Source: Poecilobothrus nobilitatus
Lineage: Eukaryota; Arthropoda; Insecta; Diptera; Dolichopodidae
Assembly (NCBI GenBank): GCA_947095535.1
Contig: OX352774.1
Coordinates: forward strand, 6,882,001-6,946,000
Reading direction: 5' to 3'
Length of the DNA: 64,000 bases
A program made the translations under genes and the position numbers. Each line of letters begins with the position of its first letter. Within the stretch, counting starts at the first letter, position 1. The notes beneath the pieces are model-generated. The model was given only the letters and a program-made list of their open reading frames with translations. It did not search any database and was not told where the DNA came from. Below are positions 24,401-36,700 of the stretch, one piece after another.

Positions 24401-26638
24401 AAAAAATTTTTCTTATAGTTTTAAATTATATTTTTAAAAAAATTGATTTAAAAAATTAAATGTTTTACATCATTATGGTTTTAACTTTTTACTACTTATT
24501 TATTAAATAAAAGGACACATAGGTATTATTATATACCAACAATTGTATCCTAAACAAAATTTCTGGTATTCTACTTTATACGAGTAATAATATCTATTAT
24601 AGGAGATGTTTTGTTCTTCAACACTACTGAACTCAACAATAGACACGCATTGTTAAAATACCTAAACAACTCCAAAAATTTCAAAATTGTTTGGCTAGTT
24701 GTTATTTATTCAAGCATTTCAGATGTAAAAACCATTATAATCTGTAAGCGACCGACTTAAGAATGCCACCAATTATAACACGCACCTATATTGAATATAA
24801 TTTTATATTTCTCGAGTCGCTTTGAGGTTACTTTTGTAGCCTCTTATACGAATATCACATGCTGTTATTTTTTTCACATGGAATTTTTTCACTTAAAATC
24901 TGAAGAAAAAGAAAATGTATAGATATACCTATACATAAAAATGATACCCATACCCATGGAACTGGTTAACAACGTGACAAATTTTTACAACACAAAAATC
25001 TAAAGTAATTTTCAAACATTTCTAAAATAAGATATTTTGACTTTATGTATGCATAGAGGTGGTATATTATGCAAATATATATCTAATAAATTTTAAATTA
25101 ATTGGGCTTTTAAATTAGATACATTTAATTAGATACATGTAATTAAACTAATATAATATATATATGTATTTATATATACATATATATATATTTTCAATTA
25201 AAATTCATTTTTGACCAAACATTTTCATTTATTATTCTAAATCATTAAAAAGTAAATTTTATTTATTACAAATAATAAAATACTATAAGATTGAATCTTT
25301 AATTTAAATTTAAATCGTAGAAAATTTATGTTTTATTAGATATTTTCTTCTTTTTTTTTTTTTTTTACATACTCAATCTTAATAAGTTTTCTGGAGATTT
25401 TTTTTTTTTTTCTATTTTCCAACTGTTTCTGTTATTCAAGCTTTAAGGAAAACAAATTATAGAAGAATAGTATAAGCAAATAATGTAATCACATCCTATA
25501 TTCTACTGCACCATTTGATACCATATAATAAAATTGTCAATCAAGTTATCTTCGTATACAATCCACTATACAAATATACAATCCTTACAATTTTTATATC
25601 ATATTATAAGTTTAGGGAAAATTTAAAGATATTTTATATTATATTTTTTGTCAGTATGTCAATTCTCCAAAAAAAAATTCTTCCCTTTCAGAAGTTTTCT
25701 AGATCGGAAAAAAAAAAAATGTTTTTAATGAATGAGTTCGCTTTACCTATAATGAAACGTATGCTTCTGATTCCTCTGCCTTCAAAAATTTTTTATTTGT
25801 TTGAATTGAGTTTTCTCTATATGGCTTTTATAAGTCAAATTGGAGATTAATATCTAATGTTTATATAGAATAGAGATTTATTGTAGAGTTTCTTTATGTA
25901 ATTGATCAATGATCATAATTCGCCTGACCCTATTGATCCTTAAAAGTAACTTTTATTCTTTATTTTAATTATTAATAATCGAAATTTTAGTATTGCAATT
26001 TGAACAGCGTCAAACATTTTTCATGTTGCTGCATTATTTAATTTTTTGTTTTTTGTTTTTAAATAAAAGGATTTAAGAAAATTTTTTACTAGAATTGTTC
26101 AATTTATATTCAAAGTTTCATGCATAATGCACTGAATGTCCTTATTCTATATTATATACATTTATATTACAGTAATATATTAAATACACGTTTGTATATA
26201 TTGAAGGAAATAACAATTTGTAACTGTCTATTTTATCATGTGTTTGTCTTGTTGAACAGAATAAAAAATGGTCATCATTACTTTATTCAATCCCAGGAAA
26301 AGCATCCATATAATCAATTTTGTTATTATTTTTATATATTTAGTAACATGTCCTTTAAATAATACTTTAACTATATGTACGTTAACAACAAAAATTTTAA
26401 ACTATCGGAAATGTTTTGAATTAAGATAATTTGTAGTTAAAATAAAAAATTTCTAGACAATAAGAAAAAAAATTCAAATTATCCTTTTTTTTTGTACAGA
26501 TGGAAGTTGTTGATATGCTTCTTTAAATATAAGAAAAGGTGTTTAATACTAATTTATCATTTTATTTATGGAAACAAATAAAAACATTTCAAAATTAAAT
26601 CCAACATAATTAAATTATGATTCTTTTACGCTATTTAT
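21494..26638. other. Long gene-free AT-rich stretch
   Basis: No gene or RNA recognised. The 111-codon forward frame at 25515-25850 and the 80-codon one at 26120-26362 are low-complexity and rich in F, I, Y and K, with no domain; I consider them chance. A TA microsatellite lies at 25151-25192. A GCTCGACGAGTTTATTTTG phrase at 24059 recurs in altered form at 27599. Poly-A and poly-T runs of about 18 occur at 22939 and 25354. Confidence 0.5.
25151..25192. repeat. TA-rich microsatellite
   Basis: Interrupted (TA)n with GTATTTATATATACA interruptions. Confidence 0.8.
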
Positions 26639-27495
26639 TATACCCTACACATTAAGTATAGGGTATATTAACTTTGGTATGGTGTTTGTAATCACCAAAA
26701 GGAAGCGAGTTAGGTATAGACATGTATATATATTCTGAATCAGGATCACCGCCGGAGTCGATTTAGCGATGTCCGTTCGTACGCACGATAACTCAAAAAG
26801 TAATGATGCTATCTTGATGAAATTTATACTGTAGGTTAACAATGACTAAGGTAAGGCGGGGATTGTAAATGGGCGAAATCGGACCATGCGTTCGAGTACC
26901 TCCCACACAACTTCCAAAACCTAATACGCATATTTTCGAAATTAATAAAGATAGAAACTTAAAATTTTGTACGAGGGTGTGTTTTTCTGAATCCCTGATA
27001 TCCCCAAAATTTGAGATGAAGTGGAGTGGTTGTTCGGGTACCTCCCATACAACTCCCAAAACCGAACATGCATATCTTCGAAATTAATAAAGACAGAAAC
27101 TTCAAATTTGGTACAAGGGTGTTGTTTCCTGAATCCCTGATTTGTCCAAAATTTAAGATGAATTAGAATGGTTGTTCGGGTATCTGCCACACAACTCCTA
27201 AGACTAAACAAGCATATCTTCGAAATTAATAAATATATAAACTTGAAATTTGATATAAGAATGTTCTACCCTGTTGATGTCTCTAAAATTTGAGATGGAT
27301 TGGGGTGGTGGTCCGCGTGCTTTCACACACTTCCCAAGACCTAACAATCATATTTTCGAATTTAATAAAGATAGAAACCTGAAATTTTGTACAATGGTTG
27401 TAACAGCATTTATTTTTTTTAGCTTGTATTAAATACCTAGCTAAAATAACTTATGGATTTTTAATTTAATTTGAATGTTTTAGGTGTAGGGTATA
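26639..27495 (+). mobile_element. Family D/E element with TATACCC inverted ends
   Basis: Perfect 12 bp inverted ends: TATACCCTACAC at 26639 and GTGTAGGGTATA ending at 27495. The 5' core reads GTGTTTGTAATCACC, GGAAGCGAG, GATGTCCGTTCGTACGCACG, then ATAACTCAAAAAGTA and ATCTTGATGAAATTT. It is followed by tandem units of about 140 bp. It has no transposase. The core matches the elements at 30.5 and 45.3 kb, and I recall similar sequences being widespread in fly genomes. Three reading frames of 65-89 codons on either strand lie over the tandem units and are repeat artefacts. Confidence 0.8.
26895..27410 (+). repeat. Tandem units of about 140 bp inside the D/E element
   Basis: Unit starts fall at 26895, 27038, 27180 and 27317 (periods 143, 142 and 137). 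Each has GGTACCTCCCACACAACT-like sequence, ATATCTTCGAAATTAATAAA, GAAACTT-AAATTT and CAAAATTTGAGATG. The last unit is partial. Confidence 0.85.
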
Positions 27496-29163
27496 AATAA
27501 GTCGGTTGCATCGACTTACTGTTATTTTTACTTGTTTTAACTATACTTTGACTCTTTCTGTATACTACAGGTACATCTTAAGGAAAAAATCAAACACGCT
27601 CGATGAATTTGTTTATTTTGTACCTATTATCTACTCTCTAAAGTTTTATTAGTTTAAAAATAGATTCTAATGGATTTATTCCAATTTGTATAACCTAATT
27701 ACAGAGTATATTCTTTATGCATAATATGCAAAAGTGTTGAAATTATGGTTTTAGTTCCATATAATTGTTAGCCCCGATTTTTTGAAATTTTGCATAAAGA
27801 AACTATATATAGCTACAATAATGAACTTCTATGAGGATTCCGGTTGGCAATGAAACCATTAAGACTTTGTTATCAGTTTTTGAAAATATTGATAGAATAA
27901 TATCAATTGAGAATCTAAAAGAAGCTCTGGAAATGTTCTTCCAAATGATATGAATTAAACTTACAATAGTTAGGTGATTTTAAAGACTACATTACAGTAC
28001 ATTATTAGTACATTAATTATATCATACCAATCCTCTAAAACTATATATATATTTTTAGTTAAATTTTTACTTGAACATTTTTTTTTTCAATTTAACTTTA
28101 AAAATCCTAAATTCTGTTAAAAGAAAGAAAAATAGTCAATTATTTATGTAATGATTTGTAAGCATTACCATTAAATGCCAACCCAAAAAGTGTCATTAAA
28201 ATTTCAATAATTAATTCACGATAAAAATCAATAAAAAAATGATTAAAAGGTAAACCATTTATGTATTATACTCGAAAATACATAAGTAAATTGAAAACAT
28301 TAAAAAGAAAAATATACAAATTGCCATTTTAAAGTCTTGAAAACTTTCAAAATTTCAACGGAAAATTTATTAAACTTTTCGAATACAAATAATTTTCAAA
28401 TTGATTTAAAAACGCATTAAGAGAACAAAATGTTAACTTCTTCTACTCTAGGGTAAAATTACATAATTATAATTTTAAATGTGGAATACTTTTTTAATAA
28501 AGATATGATTATAATAATATATACATACCTAATATAATATGATCATAACAAATATAATTTAGATAAAAAAAAAATCTGTATTTTATCAGCAAAGGTTTAC
28601 TTTTATTTAACAAACAAATAATAATTTGGTTCGAACTTCGAATCCAGTTCGTATCTTATATAATAAATTCTTAGATTCATTTAAAAAGGTTCCTGTATAA
28701 CGAATAAATTATGAATCTATATGGTATAAACCAAAAACGAAGCCAAAACTAATCAGTAGGAAACTGAATAATTAAGAAAAAAAATTTTAGAAAAAACGTC
28801 TTTCTACAACCATAGAGTAAAATATAATTTAATAGTAACAAAGACAGCGTAATTCCATTACAAGGTCAAGGTCAAGGGTTGTAATCTTAATATTTTGTGT
28901 TATCACCTCTATTTTCTTAGACTCATCACTGAGGCGATGAAAAAAAGTATCACGTCGCCTCTAGATCAAAATGTATTTCTGTTAGACAGACGATGAAAAA
29001 TTTTGTTATGTTGGTAGTAATTTACTGTCAAATGAAAATTTTGCTGTATTTAAAAGTCAACAAACATTCAGCTAAAATTATTTAAAAAAGAAGGTTTGAT
29101 TTTTAAATAGTTATGTAATTCTGTAGTTAGTGAAAGTAAGCAAAAAAAAAGAATTAATGATAA
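27496..29163. other. AT-rich DNA with a TCAAGGTCA site
   Basis: No gene. CAAGGTCAAGGTCAAGG at 28861-28877 holds overlapping TCAAGGTCA-type receptor half-sites. It is followed by a less AT-rich phrase (GAGGCGATG, CACGTCGCCTC) up to about 28970. The rest is unremarkable. Confidence 0.45.
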
Positions 29164-29220
29164 TTACGACATTTATAGCCATGCCTGAACAGGAAAGGCT
29201 GTGTAATTTCGCAGAGGAAA
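29164..29220 (+). mobile_element. SINE-1 fragment, body only
   Basis: Only ACGACATTTATAGCCATGCC, TGAACAGGAAAGGCTG and TGTAATTTC survive, followed by GCAGAGGAA. Head and 3' end are missing. Confidence 0.7.
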
Positions 29221-30532
29221 AAAAAGTTAAAACTTATTTCATTGTATATTTATAAATAAAAAAGAAAAACTAAGATCGTTTTTAATTTATGATTCTTCAG
29301 AGGATAAAGAACAAACAAGGAGAGATTGATGACAGTTACCTGAAATATCTTAGAGCTTCCTTTATCATTGTCCGTAAAAAAATTAAAATTTACTTTAAAT
29401 AATTTTAAAGAGACACAAACAAGTAACAAAAATTATTTTTAGATTTATTAAGTACTTCAGAATATCAAAAGAAGGGTTTAAAATTTTGCTTGAAAAATTA
29501 GAAAATCTTATGACACCATCAAAGGGGATCACATTAGTAATTTTGTTCATGTTAGTTAAATATATAAAACAAAAAAAAAAATTTGTAATTTTTAAAATAT
29601 ACTAAACAAAATCAAAATTCACTAAAATACTAATTTATTTTTAATGATACTTACTTTTCCACTCTATCTATTCATATATTTTTATTTAAACTTAAACTTA
29701 ACTAAAAACTAAAAAAATACGTAATTCTTAACAATGGCTTAAAGGTGATGTTTCCTGTACGATAAATTTTGATCCGATACAAAATCGCTGTCGCTTCGTA
29801 GAAAATGTCTTACAGAAATACCACACACGACATTTTGACATTTAACATCGTGTCAAATTAAAAACTATTACTTTTAAGTGTTCCAGAATTATAAAGTGTC
29901 GCGTATAAGTGATATTCTTCGTATGAAAAAGTCTAAGAGAATGTGGGTGTATAGAAATTTTACGAATAAGAGACCAAGTGGATCAATTGAGTCGTTTTTA
30001 ACGCAAAATGAGAAGAATAATAATTAAATCATTGTCAACCATATTTCATGTAATAAATAACTATGTATAACCCAAACCATAATATTATAATTACATGTTT
30101 TCTAAATAAATAAAGCTCGAAAGTTTACCAAAATGCATTCTTGAACCAATTTTTTATCCACATTAAAATTTTGAATTAATTTAGTCATATCATTTAAAGT
30201 TGTTTATGGGTTTATGGGTGAATCTTTTTATTCTCCTTATTTAGTTAGTTGTATCTGTTGTATCTGTTAGCGGTATCGTTAATATCGCGTTTCAAACATA
30301 AAAATTTCATGTTCCTAAATTTCGTGTCTCAAAACCTTATATTTTAAAAAATCTATATTTATTTAATAAGGTTCAGTTCATGAAATCTGTAAGCTCAAAA
30401 TCAAAAAAATAAAATCAAAACACCACAAAATCCAAATCAAAACTTTTGACAGCTTTTAATAGATAGAATTTTTTTTACAGTACATTTTTATATTTAATTG
30501 ATTAAATATATTTATGAACTTGAATATTGTTT
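29221..30532. other. AT-rich DNA with an unassigned GC-richer block
   Basis: About 29740-30030 is more balanced in composition (TTTGATCCGATACAAAATCG, TCGCTGTCGCTTCG, ACACGACATTTTGACA with ATCGTGTCAAA). Its last part has an ATG frame of 34 codons at 29923-30027 beginning MKKSKRMWVYRNF. The block is not a known element to me. The flanks are featureless. Confidence 0.45.
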
Positions 30533-31819
30533 ATACCCGTACGATAGGATCGGTTATAATAAAATTACTCTTTCGTTTGTAACACCTCGAAATAAGCGAG
30601 GATCAGAAAAAAAATTCGAAGGCTTTTGAGCCATGTCCGTCCGTCCGTCAGAACGCTAACTCAAAAACTAAGAAAGCTAGAATCTTGAAATTTACACAAA
30701 ATATTCTGGGAGTAATAAGCTACAGCTCCCCAAAGGTTCAAAAAAGCTCTATATTTAAATTGTTATTGCACAAGGTATATCTTCATTTTGAAAACGCCAA
30801 ACGATTACTACTGTTATTAGCTTTAAAAGTATATACAATAAATATATATTTGTGACATACGGTGTCTTAATTTACCGTTATGCGAAACTCAAATTTTGTA
30901 AAATCCTTCAACCCTTCTATCTTCTAAACGGTTTAAGTTGGAAACTTGAAATTACAGAAGTTAGATCTTTAAAAATAAGTATGAGTCATTTCAGAAATTT
31001 TTTTTGTATCACTCCCCGTTTAGCTCCTAAGGGGTCAAAAACTGAAAATTTCCTATTTTTAAGTAACTTGAACACCTGTTAAAATTTTTTTGAAGTAATA
31101 CACAAAAATTAAAGCTTCAACATTATACTCTTATTTCTGTTAACAACTTTTTTTAATAATATAGGGTTACTTTATAATTGACGAAAGTGTTACTTGATTT
31201 TTTCAAATTTTCTAACAAATTTTTTCCATTTTGTTTTACTCGATAATTTGAAATTGTTGAGGATATAATGCGTAGTATAAAAAAATGTAAATAAATAAAC
31301 AACATAACGGTTGCTTGAAGAATTTTTATTTATATGATATTGATATACATACATACTTATATAATATCATGTTTATTTACAATATATCGTATATGTCACT
31401 AGTGAATGAATGATAAGAGTATATATGTATATTATATAGCGCCGTATTTACATACATATATGTATTTTATTGTACTTATAAGAAATTATTCTGTCAATGG
31501 AATATTTAAATATAATATAATATAATATTTAAAATTATATTTACTATTTTGTACTAAGTAAATTTAATATACATTTACCGCTTAGTATTAAATGGTACTA
31601 CAGAATATTTGAAAAAGTTTTGGATTGATAATCGTTATGTGGAAGGTTAGAATCTGCTTTAGAAGAATGTACATATAAACATATAGTTTGAATATATGTA
31701 CAACCCATAAGTTCTAGAAATTATAAAATTCACCCAAATTATTTTAAAATACTAAAATATTAAAAAAATAATATTGTAGGCAGAGTGGCTGTGAACATAC
31801 TAACGGTTCGTACGGGTAT
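30533..31819 (+). mobile_element. Family D/E element, contains a nested family A piece
   Basis: Perfect 12 bp inverted ends: ATACCCGTACGA at 30533 and TCGTACGGGTAT ending at 31819. The shared 5' core is GTTTGTAACACC, AAGCGAGGATCAG, CCATGTCCGTCCGTCCGTCA, GCTAACTCAAAAACTAAG and ATCTTGAAATTT. The sequence just outside the right end (AGAGTTTAC...TGTATTCTTCCTCGTTT) is also shared with the 46.2 kb element, so the true end may lie near 31855. No protein is encoded. Confidence 0.7.
30845..31215 (-). mobile_element. Family A fragment, A2-like subtype, nested
   Basis: Reverse strand: AATTTACCGTTATGCGAAA, CTAAACGGTTTAAGTTGGAA, AAGTATGAGTCATTTCAG and CACTCCCCGTTTAG, closely parallel to the fragment at the left window edge. 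Ends with GAAAGTGTTACTTGATTTTT. A 76-codon forward frame is repeat sequence. Confidence 0.65.
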
Positions 31820-33299
31820 CTAAGAGTTTACAAAGGCAACTGTATTCTTCCTCGTTTAATATTGATATTAGTTGATTATTAAAGCATTTCTGAATATCTG
31901 AAACTTAATTTTATAACCAAATATATAAAGTTACTTTTAGTTTAAAATATCGCTTAAACACTTTTTACATATTATGTACATATTTCAATTACTAAAGCAT
32001 TTTAAATAGTGAGGACTCAAACTCCCGCGAAACAACATACTGAAATCCTGATTTAATCGTTTTGCACACGTTATTTTAATAGGAAAGCATAGATTATTTC
32101 AAAGTAAATAGGATTGTATTTTTTTGATTTCTACTTAAAAAATATCGCGAAAATTCGAAATTTAAAGAAACAACATTTAAATTAGAGAAATTTTGATGCT
32201 CTCGCACCCTATTAATAAATTAGTCCTATTAATTAATACATATTTTTATTATTTTTAAGTTTAGGCACATTTTGACCTACAATTATATTTTTAGTATTAT
32301 GACTTTGGTTACGTGTTCAATATATTTTACGTATATATAAACAACTTTAGAGTTCATAATTTTTTTATGCGAAATATACGATAAAAAAAAAACATCAAAA
32401 ACGTTAAAAGATCAAATTAATATTGTTAAGTTTTTATCGTTTAAAAATAAAAAAGAAAAATTTTAAATAAAGAAAAAATCATAAATTTATTCAATTTTCT
32501 AAATGGTTATTAAATTTTAAGATCTTTATATTGTATATTTATATATATACATATACATACGTACATATTTTATATCATTATATTTTTTATTCATTTTAAA
32601 TACAAAAAAAAAAAAAGAAAAACATAAAAAATGAAAGGAAATAAAATAAAATTTTTGATTTTCTCGTAAATTTTATTAAAAATCAATTTTAAGAATTAAG
32701 GAAATCCTTATTTTTATTCTTTTTCCTCGTTTGTTTTTGTTTTTTCTTAAAATTATTTAGGTTAAGTGCCTTTTTCTGATGAAATGTTATGTATTTATAT
32801 TAGGTAAATACATAATAATTTACCTTTAAATCAATTGAAAATATAAAAACAGAAAACAAAATGGAAATATATAATTTATATTATTAATTTTAGCTTTTTT
32901 TTTTTTTTCGTTTATTCTAATATGGATATTAAATTAAAGTATTTAAATGAACAATGAACTAATGAAATTTCAATGCAAATCTTAAATACCAACCTAGATT
33001 AAATTTTTTTAAGAAATATTATAAAAATAAATTTTAGTTTTTATTATTGATAGCTTATAATAAAGGTGACCTAAAATAAAAGCCAAATTTAGCTTTTGGA
33101 ATAAAGTTTAAATAATAACATTGATGGGATACGTAGAGGAAAATTTCGATTTTAATTCATGGAATTATTTTATTATTTATGATATATTTTGAATAATTAC
33201 AGCTACATTTTGTTAGTTCTGTAATTAGTTGTCAGGAAATTACTCTCAAAAACTGAAAAATTCTGCAAAAATTACATCTTTAAAAGAATCCTCAAATTT
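31820..33299. other. AT-rich DNA, nothing recognised
   Basis: The first about 35 bp continue the D/E end. After that there is only AT-rich sequence with poly-A/T and TA-rich patches (for example about 32533-32570). Confidence 0.5.
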
Positions 33300-33321
33300 A
33301 AAATCAGGGTTTCAATAATTT
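33300..33321 (-). repeat. 22 bp family F terminal motif
   Basis: Reverse complement of AAATTATTGAAACCCTGATT plus TT. It is the same phrase that opens the F array at 20.52 kb, and an identical 22 bp occurs at 46460. The flanks here diverge. Confidence 0.5.
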
Positions 33322-33645
33322 ACTAAGGATAGGTTTTTAAGATTAACAGCTTTCTGCTCTTTCTGTTGTTTAAATATGTAGATAAATAAAATATATTTTA
33401 AATAGAATTTTATAGTTGCTCACAAAATTAGATTTCAGATTATAGATTTCAATAATTTACAGATATTAGCAGAGGTTTGTATTGGTAATATTTTGGTTTA
33501 TGACACATTATTATATATAAGAAAATTTCAGATAACATTTTCTTAGTCAACATTATGAAATGAATCCATGCAATTGCTGGAAAAAACGTCTTCAACAAGT
33601 CAAATTTATGTACCTATTCGGAAAGTAACCAAAGCCTATCTAGCC
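33322..33645. other. AT-rich DNA, nothing recognised
   Basis: Short AT-rich stretch between two family F matches, and no frame of note. Confidence 0.4.
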
Positions 33646-33722
33646 AAATTATTGAAACTTTGATTCTGTAATCAACTATAAAAACCATTCTGATTATTAT
33701 TTTACATATACATATTATTTTG
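33646..33722 (+). repeat. Family F single unit
   Basis: AAATTATTGAAACTTTGATT, then TGTAATCAACTATAAAAACC, then a diverged ATTCTGATT and ACATATACATA. It follows the start of the 20.5 kb array for one unit. Confidence 0.55.
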
Positions 33723-36700
33723 ACAAGATAGAACTTTAAATAATTTGACACAATTTTTGTCCTTATTACAAAAGAATTATGACAGGAATGCCTGATATTT
33801 AACCGTTAAAAAAATAACCTATTAAAATTGAAATATTGACAGTGACTTTATATTAATAAAATCTTAAAAATATCTTTTTTTCTTTTAGATTTGCTATACA
33901 TACATTTATCCACCAATGTTTAATTAGTTTTTTGAAAAAAATTTTTTTTTTTTTTTTGTTAACTTCCCCCTACTACAGTTTCAGGTACTATTATCATCAT
34001 AAATAAATTGAAAAAAAAAGGATTCATCTGGTGTTTTATGTAGAGCTAATTACTCAATTAATGTAAAATGTAAAAACTAATATTTAGGATAAAGTACGAA
34101 AGTAAAAGAAGTATGTACTGGCTAGATAATAGATTGATGTTTACAATTGTCACTGGAAAACCAAATGTTGCTAATAGTACAATTTATCAAAATGGATGTT
34201 ATATAATTATGGGATATTATAGTATACATTCAAATCTTGCAGAAGTTTTAAAACAAAACTTATAAAAATATTTGTTAATTCTTTAGATTTTAGTCGTATT
34301 GTTTTATGGGATCCAGGCAACATCAAAGGTCTGAGGAAAACTAAGGCATACCCTAACCATTCTCATTCTCATCACAATCTGATTTTTATCACAAGATAAC
34401 CTACATTAAACTTTTCTAAATTACCTAACTTCAAATATTATCTTTTTCAATTTCAATATATCTAGAACTAACATTATCTTAGATTAGATAGGTTAGATAA
34501 TTAGGAGTTAAGAGTACCAATCTTTAATTTATTTAATCAGATATGAATAAGACGTTAGTGTGTTTAAAAGAATTTCAATAAATATTGAATAATAATATAA
34601 AAAGTTATTGCATGGTTTTTCATTATCAATCAATTATTTAATGAAGTCAATTAAATCGCCTTAAGTTATTAATTTAAAAAATAAAAAATTTCTTATTATT
34701 AACCTAATTTAAATAATTATTTAAAAAAAAAAGAACATGTTTTTCAATATTGTATTCTCGTTAATATCCTTTTAAATCTTTCTTTTTTTCATAATGCTTG
34801 TTTAAAAATACTTATATGCTGATGCAAACCTTCACACTCTGATCAAAATAGTTCAAATTAAGAAAAATTGATAATAACAATTTTTTTTTTTCATTGTTGA
34901 TTTTTTTTTCCCTTTTAAATTCTCTATTTTCCATTTTCCTTATTGTTATAAAACTCTAATTGAAATATTTCTCCATTGGCAACACCAATGAAAATGTGTA
35001 CCACTTACTGAAAGATCAGATATCTCATTCTTAACTTTTAGTTATCGATGGAGGTGAATGTTAAAAAAATTTCAAAGAAACAAGGAAATAAGTTAAAAAA
35101 GGACTCGGTTTCCTTTTGTGTTACGCAATAATTTAATAAATCACTGTTTAAACACTCAAAAGAAAATTGTTGATTTTAACTAATTTTGTTAACAAATAAC
35201 TTTGACATACCAAAGACATGCTATTGACTATATGCCTGAAGAAGGAAATGGTAATGTTCTTATTTTCTTTTAGATAAAAATTAACCAGAATACAACAAAG
35301 AAAATAAAAGAAGAAGAAAGTGGTTTAAACAGAACTAAGGACATAAAAGTAAAAGTTGATTTGAAAACAAAAAAAAAAAAAAAAGGAAGATATTCAACTT
35401 TTACTTTTTATCGATTGTATTCTTTATGAAAGTTGACTTCATTGAAACTTAATTTTCTTCCAGTATATCTAAATTTGATGGATTATTTGTCTTTCTGTCA
35501 AAATAAAATGGTTTTTGTTGCCTTGTAAAACTGTCAGTATAACAGGTACATCTTGAGGTAAAAGTAAAGATTATTTGGAGAAAATAAGGATATTGAGGAC
35601 ATTTCAGGAAAATATCAAAATATATATTGAACCATCAGAGATTATTATAGGTTGTGTTTGATATTTAATTCTACAGAATTGCTTACAAGAATTTCGTATT
35701 CTCTGTTGCTTTCTATGACACTGAGTCATTAGAATCGAAAAAATCCTTCTTACTAATCTCCTTCCTCATGTTCGATGGTTTGAAATTCTTAATCTAAAAT
35801 GTGACTTGTATGAATTATTTATGTCTATAGTTTTCAGGCACCTAAACAATGTGTTTTAATAATAAATGTTTTTTTTTTTTTTAAATGAATTAGGATACTG
35901 TTATTTAAGTGACAGAAAAAAAAGAATGTCACGTGTTTATTAAATACAATATAAATTATATGAAAATGGGTGGATGATGATGGCGCCATAATTTTCTTGA
36001 AAGAAAATATCATCTTAAAATCTTATAATAATTTCCAAAAAAAAAAATCTGATAACAAAAGTTTTTCTTTTCTTATTTTACTTGTTGTTATTTTTGTTCA
36101 TCTTCTTATTATAATTTTCTTTTCACTCTATTATAAATTTTTTGGTTTTTTTTCCGCATTTCGCTTACTTTATTCTACTTGGCTTTTAACTGGTATTGTT
36201 TAAAATTGTTGCTGGTAACTAATTGATTTTACATAAATTTAAGAATAAAGTTGAGATATTCGTATTTTATCACGATTAGGCATTAGATAATGGAATGGGG
36301 AAGATTTTAGTTAAATACTGTATATTAAAGAAAACAACCTCTAATAGAAGAAAATATGGGCAAATTATTTATTGCATAAAACAAAATTTGAACTCAAATC
36401 AAAATTTCTCAGCCAAAATCCTCTTGTTTTTGTTTGAGATAGTTAGATTTGAGTTCAAGATCAGTTTTATGCATTTAAACCAACAACTATTTTATTTTTA
36501 TTAATTGTATGTTCTAGTTCTAGGATGTTTTTTAAAAGCTAAAATACCGCCTTTAAAGAGAGTTCTTTTTTATATTTGAATCTAAATAAAATCCCGAAAA
36601 TTTGACATAAAAATTTATAATTTTAGGCGGCTTTAATGCTTCGTTCGGTTTAATATTGAAAGTGTAATTAAAAGACTTCATTTAGAAAAATGTTCATAAA

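Noticed and set aside
25515..25850. 111-codon forward frame, one of the two longest in the window
   Set aside because: Low-complexity F/I/Y/K-rich sequence over poly-A runs, with no domain. Expected by chance given that few GC-containing stops interrupt such DNA.
26793..27211. Overlapping frames of 72-89 codons on both strands with repeating peptides
   Set aside because: They arise from the 140 bp tandem units; frames on both strands at once and the repeated peptides show that they are artefacts.
24059..27630. GCTCGACGAGTTTATTTTG-like phrase at 24059 and 27599
   Set aside because: Similarity covers only about 30 bp and is imperfect, too short to separate from chance by eye.
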